Below are positions 8,868-18,581 of a DNA stretch of 64,000 nucleotides, piece by piece. The translations under genes were made by a program, and so were the position numbers. The stretch lies in the NCBI RefSeq assembly GCF_000308295.2, contig NZ_HG326652.1:1758186-1822185 (forward strand). Direction: 5' to 3'. Each line of letters starts with the position of its first letter. Positions within the stretch are counted from its first letter, which is position 1. The stretch is from Afipia birgiae 34632 (GTDB lineage Bacteria; Pseudomonadota; Alphaproteobacteria; Rhizobiales; Xanthobacteraceae). The notes beneath the pieces were generated by a model, which was not told the origin of the DNA, searched no databases, and saw only the letters and a program-made list of their open reading frames with translations.

Positions 8868-10040
8868 TCATGAGACAGCTTCAACGGTAGTAGTGGGCAC
8901 CGGATCGATCTTTTCCTGTTCAAGAAATCGAGCGTCATCCCCTCCCAAGAAAGTAGCCAAGGATTGCCACGGGTGGCCTGGTAGCAGATCGATTTTCCGC
9001 GACGCCTTGCCGGGGCTTCCGTGCAGACGCGCCAAAGCGGGACTCATGAGATGGGGCAGGACCGGGATTGATACAAGGGACGTTAGATGCAGCGCGATAC
9101 GCAGGCCGCCTTCGTCGATGTCTCCCCAATGATGGATACGCGTGATTCCGGGCCACCGTGAAATCGCTACCAACGCCGCTGCCACTGCCCTCGACGGGAA
9201 ACCACCGGTGTAGACGACCACGTCGTCGGCCTGCAGCGCTTCCCGCACATGCCGATTGAAGCTTGCGAGATTTTCGATCGTGATGATCGATCGGATCGCA
9301 CCCGCTGGTTCGATCGCTGGTGCTTGTTCAGGAGGAAGCCCCACATAAACCAAGCCCGCGAGATCCACGCCCGCGAGTCGAACCGGACCGGCCAATAAGA
9401 CGGGCTGCGAAAACTTCTCCAAGCCCAGGCTAGCCATGGCTTCATTGTCAGACAGATCGGCATCGAGTCTTCCGATCTGCTTCAGGAAATTGATGATCCG
9501 CGATGCGTACCGTTCCAGAAGCTTGGTATTGCCTGTAGTTTGCCCGGAATACGTTCGAAGATCGCGTCGGTCCATCGGATCACGCGCAAGAACGGCATCC
9601 AGAGCTGTGATGAATTCTACCGCCTGATCCGCCTGCTCAAAACTAATCGAGAACGGCCGCTGTCCCCGCAGCCATCCGTCGATAATACTGTCTCGCGCTC
9701 CTACCGCGTCGGTGTGCTTTGGTGCCACAGACGCCCATAGTCGAGATACCGCCGCTCTTGCACGCTCGACCGCCGGAATCCTTCCAAGAAACTCGTAAAG
9801 GCGGACGGCATCTCTCAATCGGATACGTTCGGTTAGGTGCTGCGCCTCACCGCGGCCTTTGACTACGCTGATGGCGCCTTGGCGCTCTGCATCCGCAAGA
9901 AGCCGATCGAATGCCGCACGCTCCGCTGCAGAAGGGAAGTCGGCAGGTGCGCGTTCAGCCGGTTGGCGTGTCCTGTCTGGGACACGTTCCACCCGGTCGA
10001 GAAGAGTGCCCAAAATGTCGCGTGCCTTGCTTGCGCTCAC
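8868..10040 (-). CDS. jetD: Wadjet protein JetD (Toprim nuclease)
   Basis: JetD is the nuclease subunit of the Wadjet plasmid-defence complex; it cleaves circular DNA held by the JetABC SMC motor. The 390-residue protein has an N-terminal DUF3322-like region (about 1-180) and a C-terminal DUF2220 Toprim domain with VVYTGGFPSRAV and the acidic HWGDIDEGGLRI motif. The start is taken as GTG 10040, one base after the jetC stop and preceded by AAGGCAGCGG. Longer in-frame starts would run into jetC. It is the last gene of jetABCD. Confidence 0.93.
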   Translation of the reverse strand: MSASKARDILGTLLDRVERVPDRTRQPAERAPADFPSAAERAAFDRLLADAERQGAISVVKGRGEAQHLTERIRLRDAVRLYEFLGRIPAVERARAAVSRLWASVAPKHTDAVGARDSIIDGWLRGQRPFSISFEQADQAVEFITALDAVLARDPMDRRDLRTYSGQTTGNTKLLERYASRIINFLKQIGRLDADLSDNEAMASLGLEKFSQPVLLAGPVRLAGVDLAGLVYVGLPPEQAPAIEPAGAIRSIITIENLASFNRHVREALQADDVVVYTGGFPSRAVAAALVAISRWPGITRIHHWGDIDEGGLRIALHLTSLVSIPVLPHLMSPALARLHGSPGKASRKIDLLPGHPWQSLATFLGGDDARFLEQEKIDPVPTTTVEAVS

Positions 10041-10041
10041 G

Positions 10042-13000
10042 TTATTCCGCTGCCTTTTGCGTCGCTTGCTCGATCTCTGTCCTGAACCATTCCACGCCGC
10101 GATGCTCCGGATTGGCTGCCTGCATCTCGGCCTGAGCTCTCGGACCAATCCGTTCGGCATCGACGGCAACGCGATCCGTGCCGCTCATGCGCGTCACCGA
10201 GATGATACAGTCCACTGATTCAAGGAACGTCGCACGGTGAATCTCGGGTGCTGCGATGACCAGTTGAAGCCCGAGATCACGGTAGAGCGTAATAAGATTC
10301 TGCGTGTTACCGATATCCAACTTGTTAAAGGCTTCATCAAATGCGACCAAACCCATGCCTTCGGTACTGCCCTCGCGTCCCCCTTTGGGGAAGTAAACGG
10401 ACACCATGCTGGCGGCAATGGCCACATAATAAGGCGCCTGGCGTTGCCCTCCCGATAAAAGCCCAACCAGCTTCGAGAACGCTTGCTGTTCACCCGCTTG
10501 ATTCTCCAGGAACAGCTCGAACTCGAAATAATTCCGGTAGTCTTCCAAGCGGCGCGTATCCTGATCGCGCGTAACGATCTCCTCCACTTGCGCCATCGCG
10601 CGCTTCATCTCGTCATCGGCTGTGCTTGCCTTATCCGCCAACGCCGCAAATGATGCATCCTGGCTTCCGATAATGCGCTTCACGAGATCGTAGAGCGGCT
10701 TGAAGTCCGCGGATATATACCTTTTGAAAGAGTACTTCTGGCCTACAAACGAATATGCGGCGAGCCGCTTGTTCAGAATGTCGAGCTGCGTCTTTATCTT
10801 CTCAAACCGGTCGGACATTTTGGCGAGCAGGTCTTCCTTAAGCGCCGCCTCAAATTCATGACGGGCCTGAATGACTTTCTCGCGGTGGGGCCGGAGTTCA
10901 TGTTCTTCGAGCCGCTTCTCCCGCGTGGCGCACCAGAAGCAGTGCTCAGCATGGCCGGCGTCCTCTGGAAGAGGACTTGGGCCTTGAATATACTCCCGGA
11001 CGTACTCGCCAAATTCACGTAGGGCACGCGTACCGTTGTCGCGCGCGAGCCGCGCATGTTCCTCCGCGGCTTGCCTTGCTTGATCGCGGCGCTCCGCGAG
11101 AAATCTTACCTCTTCGCCGCGCTTCTGGAATACCTGCACACCCAGTGTCGTCCGAGCCTCGTCGATCGTAAATGCGCCCGCCTCTGCGAAGGCGATCAGT
11201 TTCGCCATGCTATCGGTGGCTTGTTCTCGCTCAATTGCTTCAGCGGCCATCGACATCTTTGCGACGGCGTCCTGACGCTCCGTGATCCGCTCGACGGCAC
11301 GAATTGAACGCGTAGTGCTCGTCCGTTCTTTTTCACGCAACTCTGTCAGATCTTTTTCGTGACCAGCAGTCTCCTTTTCGATGCGCTCAATCTCCAGCCG
11401 AAGGGCTTGGCTCTTGGGATCTTCGATCTGTTCCCGATCCTTCCGGAGCGCTATTCTCCGCGCTTCAGCCCGCTTGACGTTTTCCGCCGCTTCTCGCAAC
11501 TGCGATGCGATGTCATCCTTACGTTCGAGCCCCGCGAGGTACGTGACCGCGCTGTCGAGCATCTTCAGTTCCCGATCCTTCTCGCTAATCTGGTTTCGAA
11601 GGAGGGCACATTTTGCTTGCACGGACGCCAACGCCGCAGTTTGCGCCGTCTTTCCAAGAATAGGGCTGAGATCGCTAAACACCCGCAGCGAAAGCGCGGC
11701 AGTCGTCTTGCCGTTGCGCATAACGGCGTGATCGTAATCCTGCAATTCCTGTTCCGTATCGGCGCGAGCATAGCGTCCGACCTGGGTATCGACAAAGGCA
11801 CGCGCGTCAATGTTGTCGGTCTGCAACACGTTCGCAATCGATCTTTGCGGCAGGGTGCGATTTGAGCCGCGTCGGGTCTTGCGCGTATTGACAATCCGGC
11901 AACCGTGCAAGCTCGAACGGTGCCGCCACAGATAGTCAAACGCCCTTTCAAGCTGCAACTCCGGCACGATCAGCGCTTCTCGGTTCGGTCCAAGAAGCAT
12001 CTCCAAGGCGTGAGCCCACGATTCGTCGGCGATCTCCACAACATCTGGAAGAGCGCTGCTTTGAACATCGTTCCGCGCGAGAGCATTCATAAATTCCCGC
12101 ACATGGGGCGAAAGCACACTTGCGCGTCCGTTATTCGCGCCGCGAAGCGACTGCTCCAGATTGCTTAACTGCTGACGGTCTTCGGCAATTTCCGCGATTC
12201 GAATATCGCGTTGCTGCGCGAGCGATGCGCGCACCACAAGGATCGCTAACGCGCGCTGCGCCGTTTCCGCCAAGGATTCGCTTTCAGCTACAAGCCGCTC
12301 CGTGGTCTGTTCGCTGGCAGCGCGGACAAGCTCCGCCGCCGCCTGTATGGCACCGTGATGCACAATCGGCACGAATTGACGTATCGCGGAAAATTGGGAG
12401 ATGTGGCGAAACTCATTCATGGCGCTGTCGAATGATGCGACGGCGCGGGCCTTATCGTCGTTGGCAACCCGTTCTTCGACCTCAATGGCTCGAATCTTTG
12501 ATGCACCCTCGCCTTCCGCGAGCATGGTACGCTTGCGGATAATCTGGTCGCGGTTCTCTGATACAACGCTGGTGTGGTTGACAATCAGCCGATTAAGCGA
12601 TGCGTTCTCTTGGTCCGCCCGCTCCTTTTCTTTCTCTAGCTCCCTGATCTCAAATTCCAGCCGCATGCGTTCCGAGGCGCTAGCAACATATTCTTCCGTT
12701 TGCGCTTGAAGCGTCTGCCTTGCCCATGTCGCGAAGCGACTTCGGATAAGGCGGATAGCTCTGATTTCCATTTCAAGTTCTTCAGCGCGCTTTTCCATCG
12801 ACCGCCATGTCTCAATGGACGAGCGGATGCGCTCGACATTGAGGGGATCCGCTTCAAGCACGAAGCGCCTCACAAAGTCTGTGGGGTCGCGGATTTCTCT
12901 GGCTAGGACGGCGTTATTAAAGCTGCGCAGAAAGAGCCGCGCATCCGGTGATGAGCGCGGCCGCATCGCGGCCAGGTACTCGGCGACGAACTGCGTCGAT

Positions 13001-13521
13001 CGAGCGTGCAGCGTGAGGGCTTTGCCGTGGTTTTTCTTCAACCGTTCGATGATTTCGTCATGGGAAACTACAAACTCGTCGCCGTCTTCATCGCGCTCGA
13101 TAAAATCTTCAAACGAGAATGCGTAGCCCCGCGCGATGAACAGCGCCCGCGACGACTCCGTTCGCTCGTTGTGATCCGCATGTAGAAGCAGGCCGATGGT
13201 CAACGGCTCGTCCGAAATCGTATCGCGAAACGTAAGAGCGAGAACCGTCTCGCACCGCTCACGTTTGGGTGCCCCACGATCGAAATCACTCACTTGGCCA
13301 AGGCAATAGCTCAGGACCGTGCGGTCGCTTTTCTCGCCGGCAGAAGGATTGAGGTCGATGAAGTTCCCATTATTACCTGTAATGACCACCTGAAGGCCGT
13401 CGAGGATCGCGCTCTTGCCCGCTCCTGTCGGTCCAATGACCGCGATCATGCCGCTCACATCGAGGTCAAGAACCTCGAAAACATACCAATTGTGGAACGA
13501 AAGGCGCGTGAGCTCATACAT
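10042..13521 (-). CDS. jetC: Wadjet protein JetC (SMC/MukB-like ATPase)
   Basis: JetC is the SMC-like motor that extrudes DNA loops in Wadjet. The 1159-residue protein has an N-terminal Walker A (GPTGAGKS, residues 30-37), long charged coiled-coil arms (many E/R/A heptads, e.g. about 270-360 and 650-800), an ABC signature (LLSGGQRQAP) and Walker B (GLVAFDEAFNKLD) near the C-terminus. A Cys-x2-Cys (CFWC, about residues 861-864) lies in the second arm. Start ATG 13521 overlaps jetB by eight bases; a longer frame exists but would duplicate jetB sequence. It resembles MukB and MksB in layout. Confidence 0.94.
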   Translation of the reverse strand: MYELTRLSFHNWYVFEVLDLDVSGMIAVIGPTGAGKSAILDGLQVVITGNNGNFIDLNPSAGEKSDRTVLSYCLGQVSDFDRGAPKRERCETVLALTFRDTISDEPLTIGLLLHADHNERTESSRALFIARGYAFSFEDFIERDEDGDEFVVSHDEIIERLKKNHGKALTLHARSTQFVAEYLAAMRPRSSPDARLFLRSFNNAVLAREIRDPTDFVRRFVLEADPLNVERIRSSIETWRSMEKRAEELEMEIRAIRLIRSRFATWARQTLQAQTEEYVASASERMRLEFEIRELEKEKERADQENASLNRLIVNHTSVVSENRDQIIRKRTMLAEGEGASKIRAIEVEERVANDDKARAVASFDSAMNEFRHISQFSAIRQFVPIVHHGAIQAAAELVRAASEQTTERLVAESESLAETAQRALAILVVRASLAQQRDIRIAEIAEDRQQLSNLEQSLRGANNGRASVLSPHVREFMNALARNDVQSSALPDVVEIADESWAHALEMLLGPNREALIVPELQLERAFDYLWRHRSSLHGCRIVNTRKTRRGSNRTLPQRSIANVLQTDNIDARAFVDTQVGRYARADTEQELQDYDHAVMRNGKTTAALSLRVFSDLSPILGKTAQTAALASVQAKCALLRNQISEKDRELKMLDSAVTYLAGLERKDDIASQLREAAENVKRAEARRIALRKDREQIEDPKSQALRLEIERIEKETAGHEKDLTELREKERTSTTRSIRAVERITERQDAVAKMSMAAEAIEREQATDSMAKLIAFAEAGAFTIDEARTTLGVQVFQKRGEEVRFLAERRDQARQAAEEHARLARDNGTRALREFGEYVREYIQGPSPLPEDAGHAEHCFWCATREKRLEEHELRPHREKVIQARHEFEAALKEDLLAKMSDRFEKIKTQLDILNKRLAAYSFVGQKYSFKRYISADFKPLYDLVKRIIGSQDASFAALADKASTADDEMKRAMAQVEEIVTRDQDTRRLEDYRNYFEFELFLENQAGEQQAFSKLVGLLSGGQRQAPYYVAIAASMVSVYFPKGGREGSTEGMGLVAFDEAFNKLDIGNTQNLITLYRDLGLQLVIAAPEIHRATFLESVDCIISVTRMSGTDRVAVDAERIGPRAQAEMQAANPEHRGVEWFRTEIEQATQKAAE

Positions 13522-14245
13522 CAGAAGATGCCTCGTCTGGATCGAGACGTTGCCGTTCCGGTGACGATCCAGCCTTATCCGGCGCGACAGCTGAGTCGCG
13601 CTCGCGCGCACTCCAAGCAAGGAATTCTTCAGACGCTCCCAGCTCCACCCACTTCACAACAGAGGCGGTAAAGACATCATCGACAAGAATGGCTATGCCA
13701 GGGAGGACCGTAACCGGGGTAAGTCGCTCGACGCGATCCGCATCATGCAACAGAACGGCTCCTCGCCGCCGCAACGACTTCAGGATTTCTTCTAGCCGGG
13801 ACTCAATCGGTGGATCTGCCTTTCCAAGCGTCCGGATTCGGTCGAATATCTCGTCGGTGTTGGTCTCCACCCGACCGACTTCGTCCATAAGGCCCGCGCG
13901 CAAGCCTTCGTCATAGATAACGCGCAGCGCAAGCAGGACAAGAGTTTCATCTTTCTTGAGACGCGAGAATTGCCAGCCGTACCGATTCTGGCCCCGGACC
14001 AGCGCGATCATTCCGGTCGGCGGCTCAATGACAATGCTAACCCCCATCGCACCGAAGTACCGCTCGAAAAATGTGCTGTGACGGCGAATGAGGTCGTAAA
14101 TTTCTCGCCGAAGCAGGCTTGTATCCGGATAAATAATCTGATGGGCAAGGAGCGCCTGAATCGCGGTCTCAATATGGACCTTCTCGACGGGCGGGTTGCC
14201 CCGCCGACCTTCGAGAAGGTCGCGAAGTTCTTCAAGCTCCAGCAT
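13514..14245 (-). CDS. jetB: Wadjet protein JetB (DUF4194, MukE/kite-like)
   Basis: JetB is the kite subunit that, with JetA, bridges the JetC heads. The 243-residue protein fits the DUF4194 family: HIETAIQALLAHQIIYPDT, RREIYDLIRRHSTFFERYF, QNRYGWQFSRLKKDETLVLLALRVIYDEG-like segments, then a winged-helix-type region RLEEILKSLRRRGAVLL. The start overlaps jetA by 14 bases and its end overlaps jetC by eight, so the four proteins are made in coupled fashion. The last 30 residues are a charged tail. Confidence 0.92.
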   Translation of the reverse strand: MLELEELRDLLEGRRGNPPVEKVHIETAIQALLAHQIIYPDTSLLRREIYDLIRRHSTFFERYFGAMGVSIVIEPPTGMIALVRGQNRYGWQFSRLKKDETLVLLALRVIYDEGLRAGLMDEVGRVETNTDEIFDRIRTLGKADPPIESRLEEILKSLRRRGAVLLHDADRVERLTPVTVLPGIAILVDDVFTASVVKWVELGASEEFLAWSARERDSAVAPDKAGSSPERQRLDPDEASSDV

Positions 14246-15683
14246 GCGACGCTACCTTCCCCACGCGACGAACGACGAAGTCGGGACACGAGATCCACTC
14301 ATTCTCGAATTGTGTGGGCTTGATTTCGATCGCGTAGCGCCGCGCCAGGGCGCCGTCGCCGATCTGCTGTAAGGTACGGAGCCGCTCGAAAATGAAGAAG
14401 TCATCTAGCGACGAAAGAGGCATGTCGGCCGCTTGCAGCTCCTGTCTTTCGCCAAACGCGGTTTCGAGATAGGTCGCCATCTTGGCGGCCGCGATTGCCG
14501 TACGGCCGCGGTAGGCATCAAGCGCCGCACGATAGGCGAGAAATGCTGGATCTGGTGCTTCGCGCCGGATTTTTTGGGGTTTTGCGGCTTCCCGCTCACG
14601 TTTGTGCTGATAGAGGTCTTCCCTGCCGATCACCGCCTGTTCCGGAAGAAGGCTATGCGGGAGGGATAGCTCTAGCGAGGAAGGACCAGCCAGGTCGCCG
14701 AGCTTGGCTAACGCCTCGATCACACGTTCGGTCTTCGTCTCCGCAATGCGATCCATGAATCGCAAGGTATTGGAAATTCGTCGTTCAAGCCGCTGGTTCG
14801 TGGCCTCGATAATTTCGAGATAGTCCCCGATCCGGTCAAATACCGAGATCACGTTGCGCAATTCCTGAGTAACTAGCGCATACGCGTATTCAACACTCTC
14901 GCCGCGCCCCTCCTTGACGTAGGCTTCGGAGAGGACAGTCATCCTTATCTCGTTGGCAAGGATGCCCTCCGCTGTGTCGATGATCTTGCGTCTGAACCGG
15001 AACGGATTGGTTGTACTCTTCAGCCGTTTGAAATCTGAGATCAAGAAATGCTCGACGAAATCGTCAAAGAACTTCCTGAACAGAGTCCGCATATCGGTCT
15101 GGCCGACCAGCTCTTCTTCAATTTGCCGTATTGCGCTTGAGATCGAGCGCAAGTGATGCATAAAGGACTTGGCGGACCGCTCCGCATTGCGGACAGCCTC
15201 CGACCTATTTTCGGGATCTTTATCGGCTCCTTCGAGCTGCAACAGAACTTGCAAGACTTCGCCGCCGTAGGAGCGCGTTCGTCCTGCTTTGATTTCGAGT
15301 AGGATTGTCAGAATGAGGCGCCCGTTGGCGTTCATATCGACAACGCGGCGATAACGATTCCGAAATTCGGTTAGCCACCCCGTGTCGAGAAGCCGCCGGT
15401 ACGCGACGAGGGCCTTGGCATCTGCGGTCTCCGCTGCCGGCGCGTACGGAGCTTCATCGTCAAGTTGTACATTACGCCCCTCACGATCGATAAATTCTCG
15501 AATCGCCTGGGTGATTTCCTGCCGCGAAACGACGCCCGGAATATCTCCGAAAACATCGCGGTCGATGTGCTCCAGAAGGTCGGCGTAGAACCAACGCGCC
15601 TCGCCAGAAAAAATGCGAAAGATATCCGGCGGTAAACCGCCAAATATTCGAGAGCGTGCTTCGTAGGCTTCTTCCCCGGTCAT
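14232..15683 (-). CDS. jetA: Wadjet protein JetA (DUF3375, MukF/kleisin-like)
   Basis: JetA is the kleisin-like subunit that closes the SMC ring. The 483-residue protein matches DUF3375: FRIFSGEARWFYADLLEHIDRDVFGD near the N-terminus, TGWLTEFRNRYRRVVDMN (about 105-125), a long helical middle and a C-terminal FFIFERLRTLQQIGDGA. ATG 15683 is preferred because AGGGG lies seven bases upstream; a TTG at 15704 is also in frame. First gene of jetABCD. DUF3375 plus DUF4194 plus a DUF3322/DUF2220 nuclease defines Wadjet type I. Confidence 0.93.
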   Translation of the reverse strand: MTGEEAYEARSRIFGGLPPDIFRIFSGEARWFYADLLEHIDRDVFGDIPGVVSRQEITQAIREFIDREGRNVQLDDEAPYAPAAETADAKALVAYRRLLDTGWLTEFRNRYRRVVDMNANGRLILTILLEIKAGRTRSYGGEVLQVLLQLEGADKDPENRSEAVRNAERSAKSFMHHLRSISSAIRQIEEELVGQTDMRTLFRKFFDDFVEHFLISDFKRLKSTTNPFRFRRKIIDTAEGILANEIRMTVLSEAYVKEGRGESVEYAYALVTQELRNVISVFDRIGDYLEIIEATNQRLERRISNTLRFMDRIAETKTERVIEALAKLGDLAGPSSLELSLPHSLLPEQAVIGREDLYQHKREREAAKPQKIRREAPDPAFLAYRAALDAYRGRTAIAAAKMATYLETAFGERQELQAADMPLSSLDDFFIFERLRTLQQIGDGALARRYAIEIKPTQFENEWISCPDFVVRRVGKVASHAGA

Positions 15684-16096
15684 GGAGCGCCCCTGATTAA
15701 GCAAGTCGGCGGGCAGACGCGAAAGGATTGTTCCCGCAACCTATGAGAGCAAGTGTGAATAAAAACAACAAATACAGCAAGATGCTGCGAACAAACAGCA
15801 CCGAATATCCGCCTTCGGTCCAAGGCAGAAATTCGCCGACCGAATGTTACGGAGCATCCTTAGGCCAGTTGAGACCGTTTGGTATTTGTGCAGTTAAAGG
15901 ACCGATTGGATGAGCACATGGCTGAATAGGATAAGCGTGCAGCCACGCATCCAAGGTCGCCAATCTGATTCTAAATGAAATGTCAATATATAGTGCAAAT
16001 TAAGATTGCATACCCCACATCTTGAATTCGCTTTGATGGTTCCCACTTCGATTCGACGTCCTTAAGCGGGGAGGCTTTGGGACGAGTGGGGAGCCC
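15684..16096. promoter_or_regulatory. Shared divergent upstream region of Wadjet and CBASS
   Basis: A 413-base non-coding stretch between the 5' ends of two divergently transcribed defence operons. It is more AT-rich than its surroundings (AT-rich runs at 15757-15780 and 15970-16010, the second containing TCAATATATAGTGC). Promoters for both operons must lie here, but I cannot place -35/-10 boxes or an operator with confidence. No small gene with convincing features is seen. Confidence 0.4.
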
Positions 16097-17347
16097 ATGT
16101 CAATCTCGGTCAAAGAGCAGTCTGCCCTCAGCAGTGCTGAAGGTCCGCCGAATGAGTTTCCGGTGGGAGTAACTAGGACAACGAAGACTGCACGCGCGCG
16201 CGGCCAGAAAACGCCTCGCAAGCTCATCCCGAACAGGGTTCAGAACGTGTTGTGGGGCCGTGCCGCCGGCCGTTGCCAGTACGCCGGCTGTAACAAGCTG
16301 CTGATCGGCGAGCAGATTTCCGGCGCCAAGAACGCCAACAAATCCTACATCGCCCACATCGTCGGCGACTCCCCCGACGGACCGCGCGGCGACGTGATCC
16401 TCTCGCCGAAACTCGCGCACGATCCGGACAATTTGATGCTCGTCTGCGACGCGCATCATCGCGTTGTCGATCGCGAGATGGTCGGTGCGCATTCGGTCGA
16501 CGTCCTTCGCGAGATGAAGCAACGCCATGAGGACCGCATCCGCATCGTGGGCGGGATCGACGAGGATCTCGGCAGCCACGTCATCCGATACGCCGCCAAG
16601 ATCGGCACCAACGAGTCGCCTGTCGAGAAGGGCGCCGTCAAATGGTCGATGATCCCGGAGCGTTATCCGCTCGACAACGGCTGGATCGACCTCGACCTGG
16701 TCACGCTCGATCTTCGCGACGACGATCCCGGTTATTGGCCCACCCATGTCCAGAATTTGCGGACCGTCTTCGGCGAAAAGGTTCGTGGTAGGATGGAGCG
16801 CCAGGAGATCCGGCGCCTTACTGTGTTCGGCCTAGCGCCCATTCCCCTGCTCTTCGAACTCGGTCGCCTGATCTCCGACATCGCAACCGCCGACGTGCGG
16901 CAGTTCCTGCGCGACCCGAAAGGCTGGAAGTGGGATCCGTCGTCGTTCCCGGTCCAGTACAACCTCCATCGTCCGGACCGGACGGGCGGCCCCGTCGCGC
17001 TCAAGCTCGAGATCAGCGCACCCGTCGTCGACGAGCGCGTCCGGAAAGTGCTCGGTCCAGAAGCGTCGATCTGGTCTATCTCGACCGCCGGCACGCACAA
17101 CGACATTGTGCGCCGTCCAGAGGACATTGCGGTCTTCGCCAAGCTCTTCCGCAAAACGCTCGACGACATCAAACTCGTCCACGGTGAGAACACGAAGGTA
17201 AACGTGTTTCCCGCCACTCCAGTCTCGATAGCCATAGAGGCCGGCCGATCCTGGCAACCGAAGGCGCACCCGTCCCTCGCAATCTACGACCAGAACTGGA
17301 AGCTGAATGGCTTCGCCCTCGCCCACACTCTCGAACACGCCGGCTAA
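16097..17347 (+). CDS. cap5: CBASS effector Cap5, HNH endonuclease-SAVED fusion
   Basis: Cap5 is a cyclic-nucleotide-activated DNase. On binding the second messenger made by the neighbouring CD-NTase, it degrades DNA and causes abortive infection. The 416-residue protein has an N-terminal HNH domain with zinc ligands C60-x4-C65 and C117-x2-H120, core His87 (AHI) and Asn112. A C-terminal SAVED sensor follows (about 210-410: LTVFGLAPIPLLFELGRLISD, ALKLEISAPVVDERV, HVFPATPVSIAIEAGR-like NVFPATPVSIAIEAGR). The ATG follows GTGGGGA. First gene of a four-gene plus-strand CBASS operon; the CD-NTase starts 16 bases after it. Confidence 0.94.
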   Translation: MSISVKEQSALSSAEGPPNEFPVGVTRTTKTARARGQKTPRKLIPNRVQNVLWGRAAGRCQYAGCNKLLIGEQISGAKNANKSYIAHIVGDSPDGPRGDVILSPKLAHDPDNLMLVCDAHHRVVDREMVGAHSVDVLREMKQRHEDRIRIVGGIDEDLGSHVIRYAAKIGTNESPVEKGAVKWSMIPERYPLDNGWIDLDLVTLDLRDDDPGYWPTHVQNLRTVFGEKVRGRMERQEIRRLTVFGLAPIPLLFELGRLISDIATADVRQFLRDPKGWKWDPSSFPVQYNLHRPDRTGGPVALKLEISAPVVDERVRKVLGPEASIWSISTAGTHNDIVRRPEDIAVFAKLFRKTLDDIKLVHGENTKVNVFPATPVSIAIEAGRSWQPKAHPSLAIYDQNWKLNGFALAHTLEHAG

Positions 17348-17363
17348 CATCACGGAGATCGGA

Positions 17364-18581
17364 ATGAACGTGTACATGCGTCCCACGGTTACCCCTGAAG
17401 CCGAAGAGACGCTTGAGGATCTCGCGGATTCGCTGGCAATTCCCGAGTCTCGATACGAACAGGCAGAACGGAGCTACAAGTCGCTGGGAGACTGGTTGAA
17501 CCGTCCGAACTCCAGCATCCGGCAGTTCGATCCGCAGGTTCACGTCCAGGGCTCGTTCGGCCTCGGCACGGTGATCCCGCCGATCAGCGACGAGGAGCAC
17601 TACGACATCGACGCCGTCAGCGAGTTCCGCAAGCTGACGAAGTCGCAGACGACGCAGCAGCAGTTGAAGCACCTGCTCGGCGAGGAGATGAAGCTTTACG
17701 CCCACGCGCAGAACATGAATAAGCCCCTCGAGGAGCATCGACGCTGCTGGCGCCTGGAATACGCAGACGGCGTCCAATTCCACATGGACGTCACGCCCGG
17801 TCTCTTGAACGCCGCCGAGCAGCGCGCGCTTCTTCTCTCGCGCGGACTCAACGCGACGTTCGCCGACACTGCAGTTGCCATCACGGACATCGATCATCCA
17901 GCGTATCGAACCCTTTCTTCCGATTGGCCCCGGTCGAATCCGCGCGGCTATCTCAAGTGGTTCCGAAGCCGAATGGAAGTAATCTTCGAGGAGCGCAAGC
18001 GGGAGCTGATCCGTAAGGGCGTCCGCGCTGGCACCGAGCCTATTCCGTTCTACGCCGTGCGGACCCCGCTGCAGTCAGCCATCATGATCCTGAAACGTCA
18101 CCGCGACATTATGTTCATTGCGCGATCCGACGAGCGTCCGATCTCGATCATCCTCACTACGCTCGCAGCTCACGCCTACAACGGCGAAGCAAAGATCTCC
18201 GATGCGCTGTTCGCCATTCTGAACGGCATGGACCGGTTTATCGCCCGCGCACCCGATGGTAGCTACGTCGTGGCGAACCCCAGCGATCCCACCGAAAACT
18301 TCGCAGATAAATGGCGCAAGCACCCCGAGCGGGCAGCGGCGTTCTTCGAGTGGCTAGAACAGGCCCGTCGCGACTTCGCTCAGGCCGCCGAGCTCTCCAA
18401 CAAGCAGCTCATCACAGAGAACCTCGCCAAGTCGATCGGCCGCGGCCTCGCCGACCGAGTCCGCAAGCGGTCGGCCGCGCGCCTCGGCACGCCGACCGTC
18501 CTGACGGCCGGCCTCGTTCGCAGCGAGGCGGAGGCGCGAAGTTCTGCAGTTCGCATCGAGGGAGATCGCCGGAATGCCTGA
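17364..18581 (+). CDS. cdnD/G-like: CBASS CD-NTase (cyclic oligonucleotide synthase)
   Basis: A cGAS/DncV-like nucleotidyltransferase that makes the cyclic nucleotide signal for Cap5 when phage infection is sensed. The 405-residue protein shows the GS motif (GSFGLGT, Gly63-Ser64), the metal-binding DID (Asp81, Asp83) and a third acidic residue in HMDVTPG. A helical OAS-C-like half follows (AIMILKRHRD, SIILTTLAAHAY). ATG 17364 is chosen over upstream in-frame codons because GGAG lies seven bases before it. The clade and the nucleotide product cannot be decided by eye. The C-terminus, the substrate of Cap2 conjugation in type II systems, ends RIEGDRRNA. Overlaps cap2 by eight bases. Confidence 0.92.
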   Translation: MNVYMRPTVTPEAEETLEDLADSLAIPESRYEQAERSYKSLGDWLNRPNSSIRQFDPQVHVQGSFGLGTVIPPISDEEHYDIDAVSEFRKLTKSQTTQQQLKHLLGEEMKLYAHAQNMNKPLEEHRRCWRLEYADGVQFHMDVTPGLLNAAEQRALLLSRGLNATFADTAVAITDIDHPAYRTLSSDWPRSNPRGYLKWFRSRMEVIFEERKRELIRKGVRAGTEPIPFYAVRTPLQSAIMILKRHRDIMFIARSDERPISIILTTLAAHAYNGEAKISDALFAILNGMDRFIARAPDGSYVVANPSDPTENFADKWRKHPERAAAFFEWLEQARRDFAQAAELSNKQLITENLAKSIGRGLADRVRKRSAARLGTPTVLTAGLVRSEAEARSSAVRIEGDRRNA

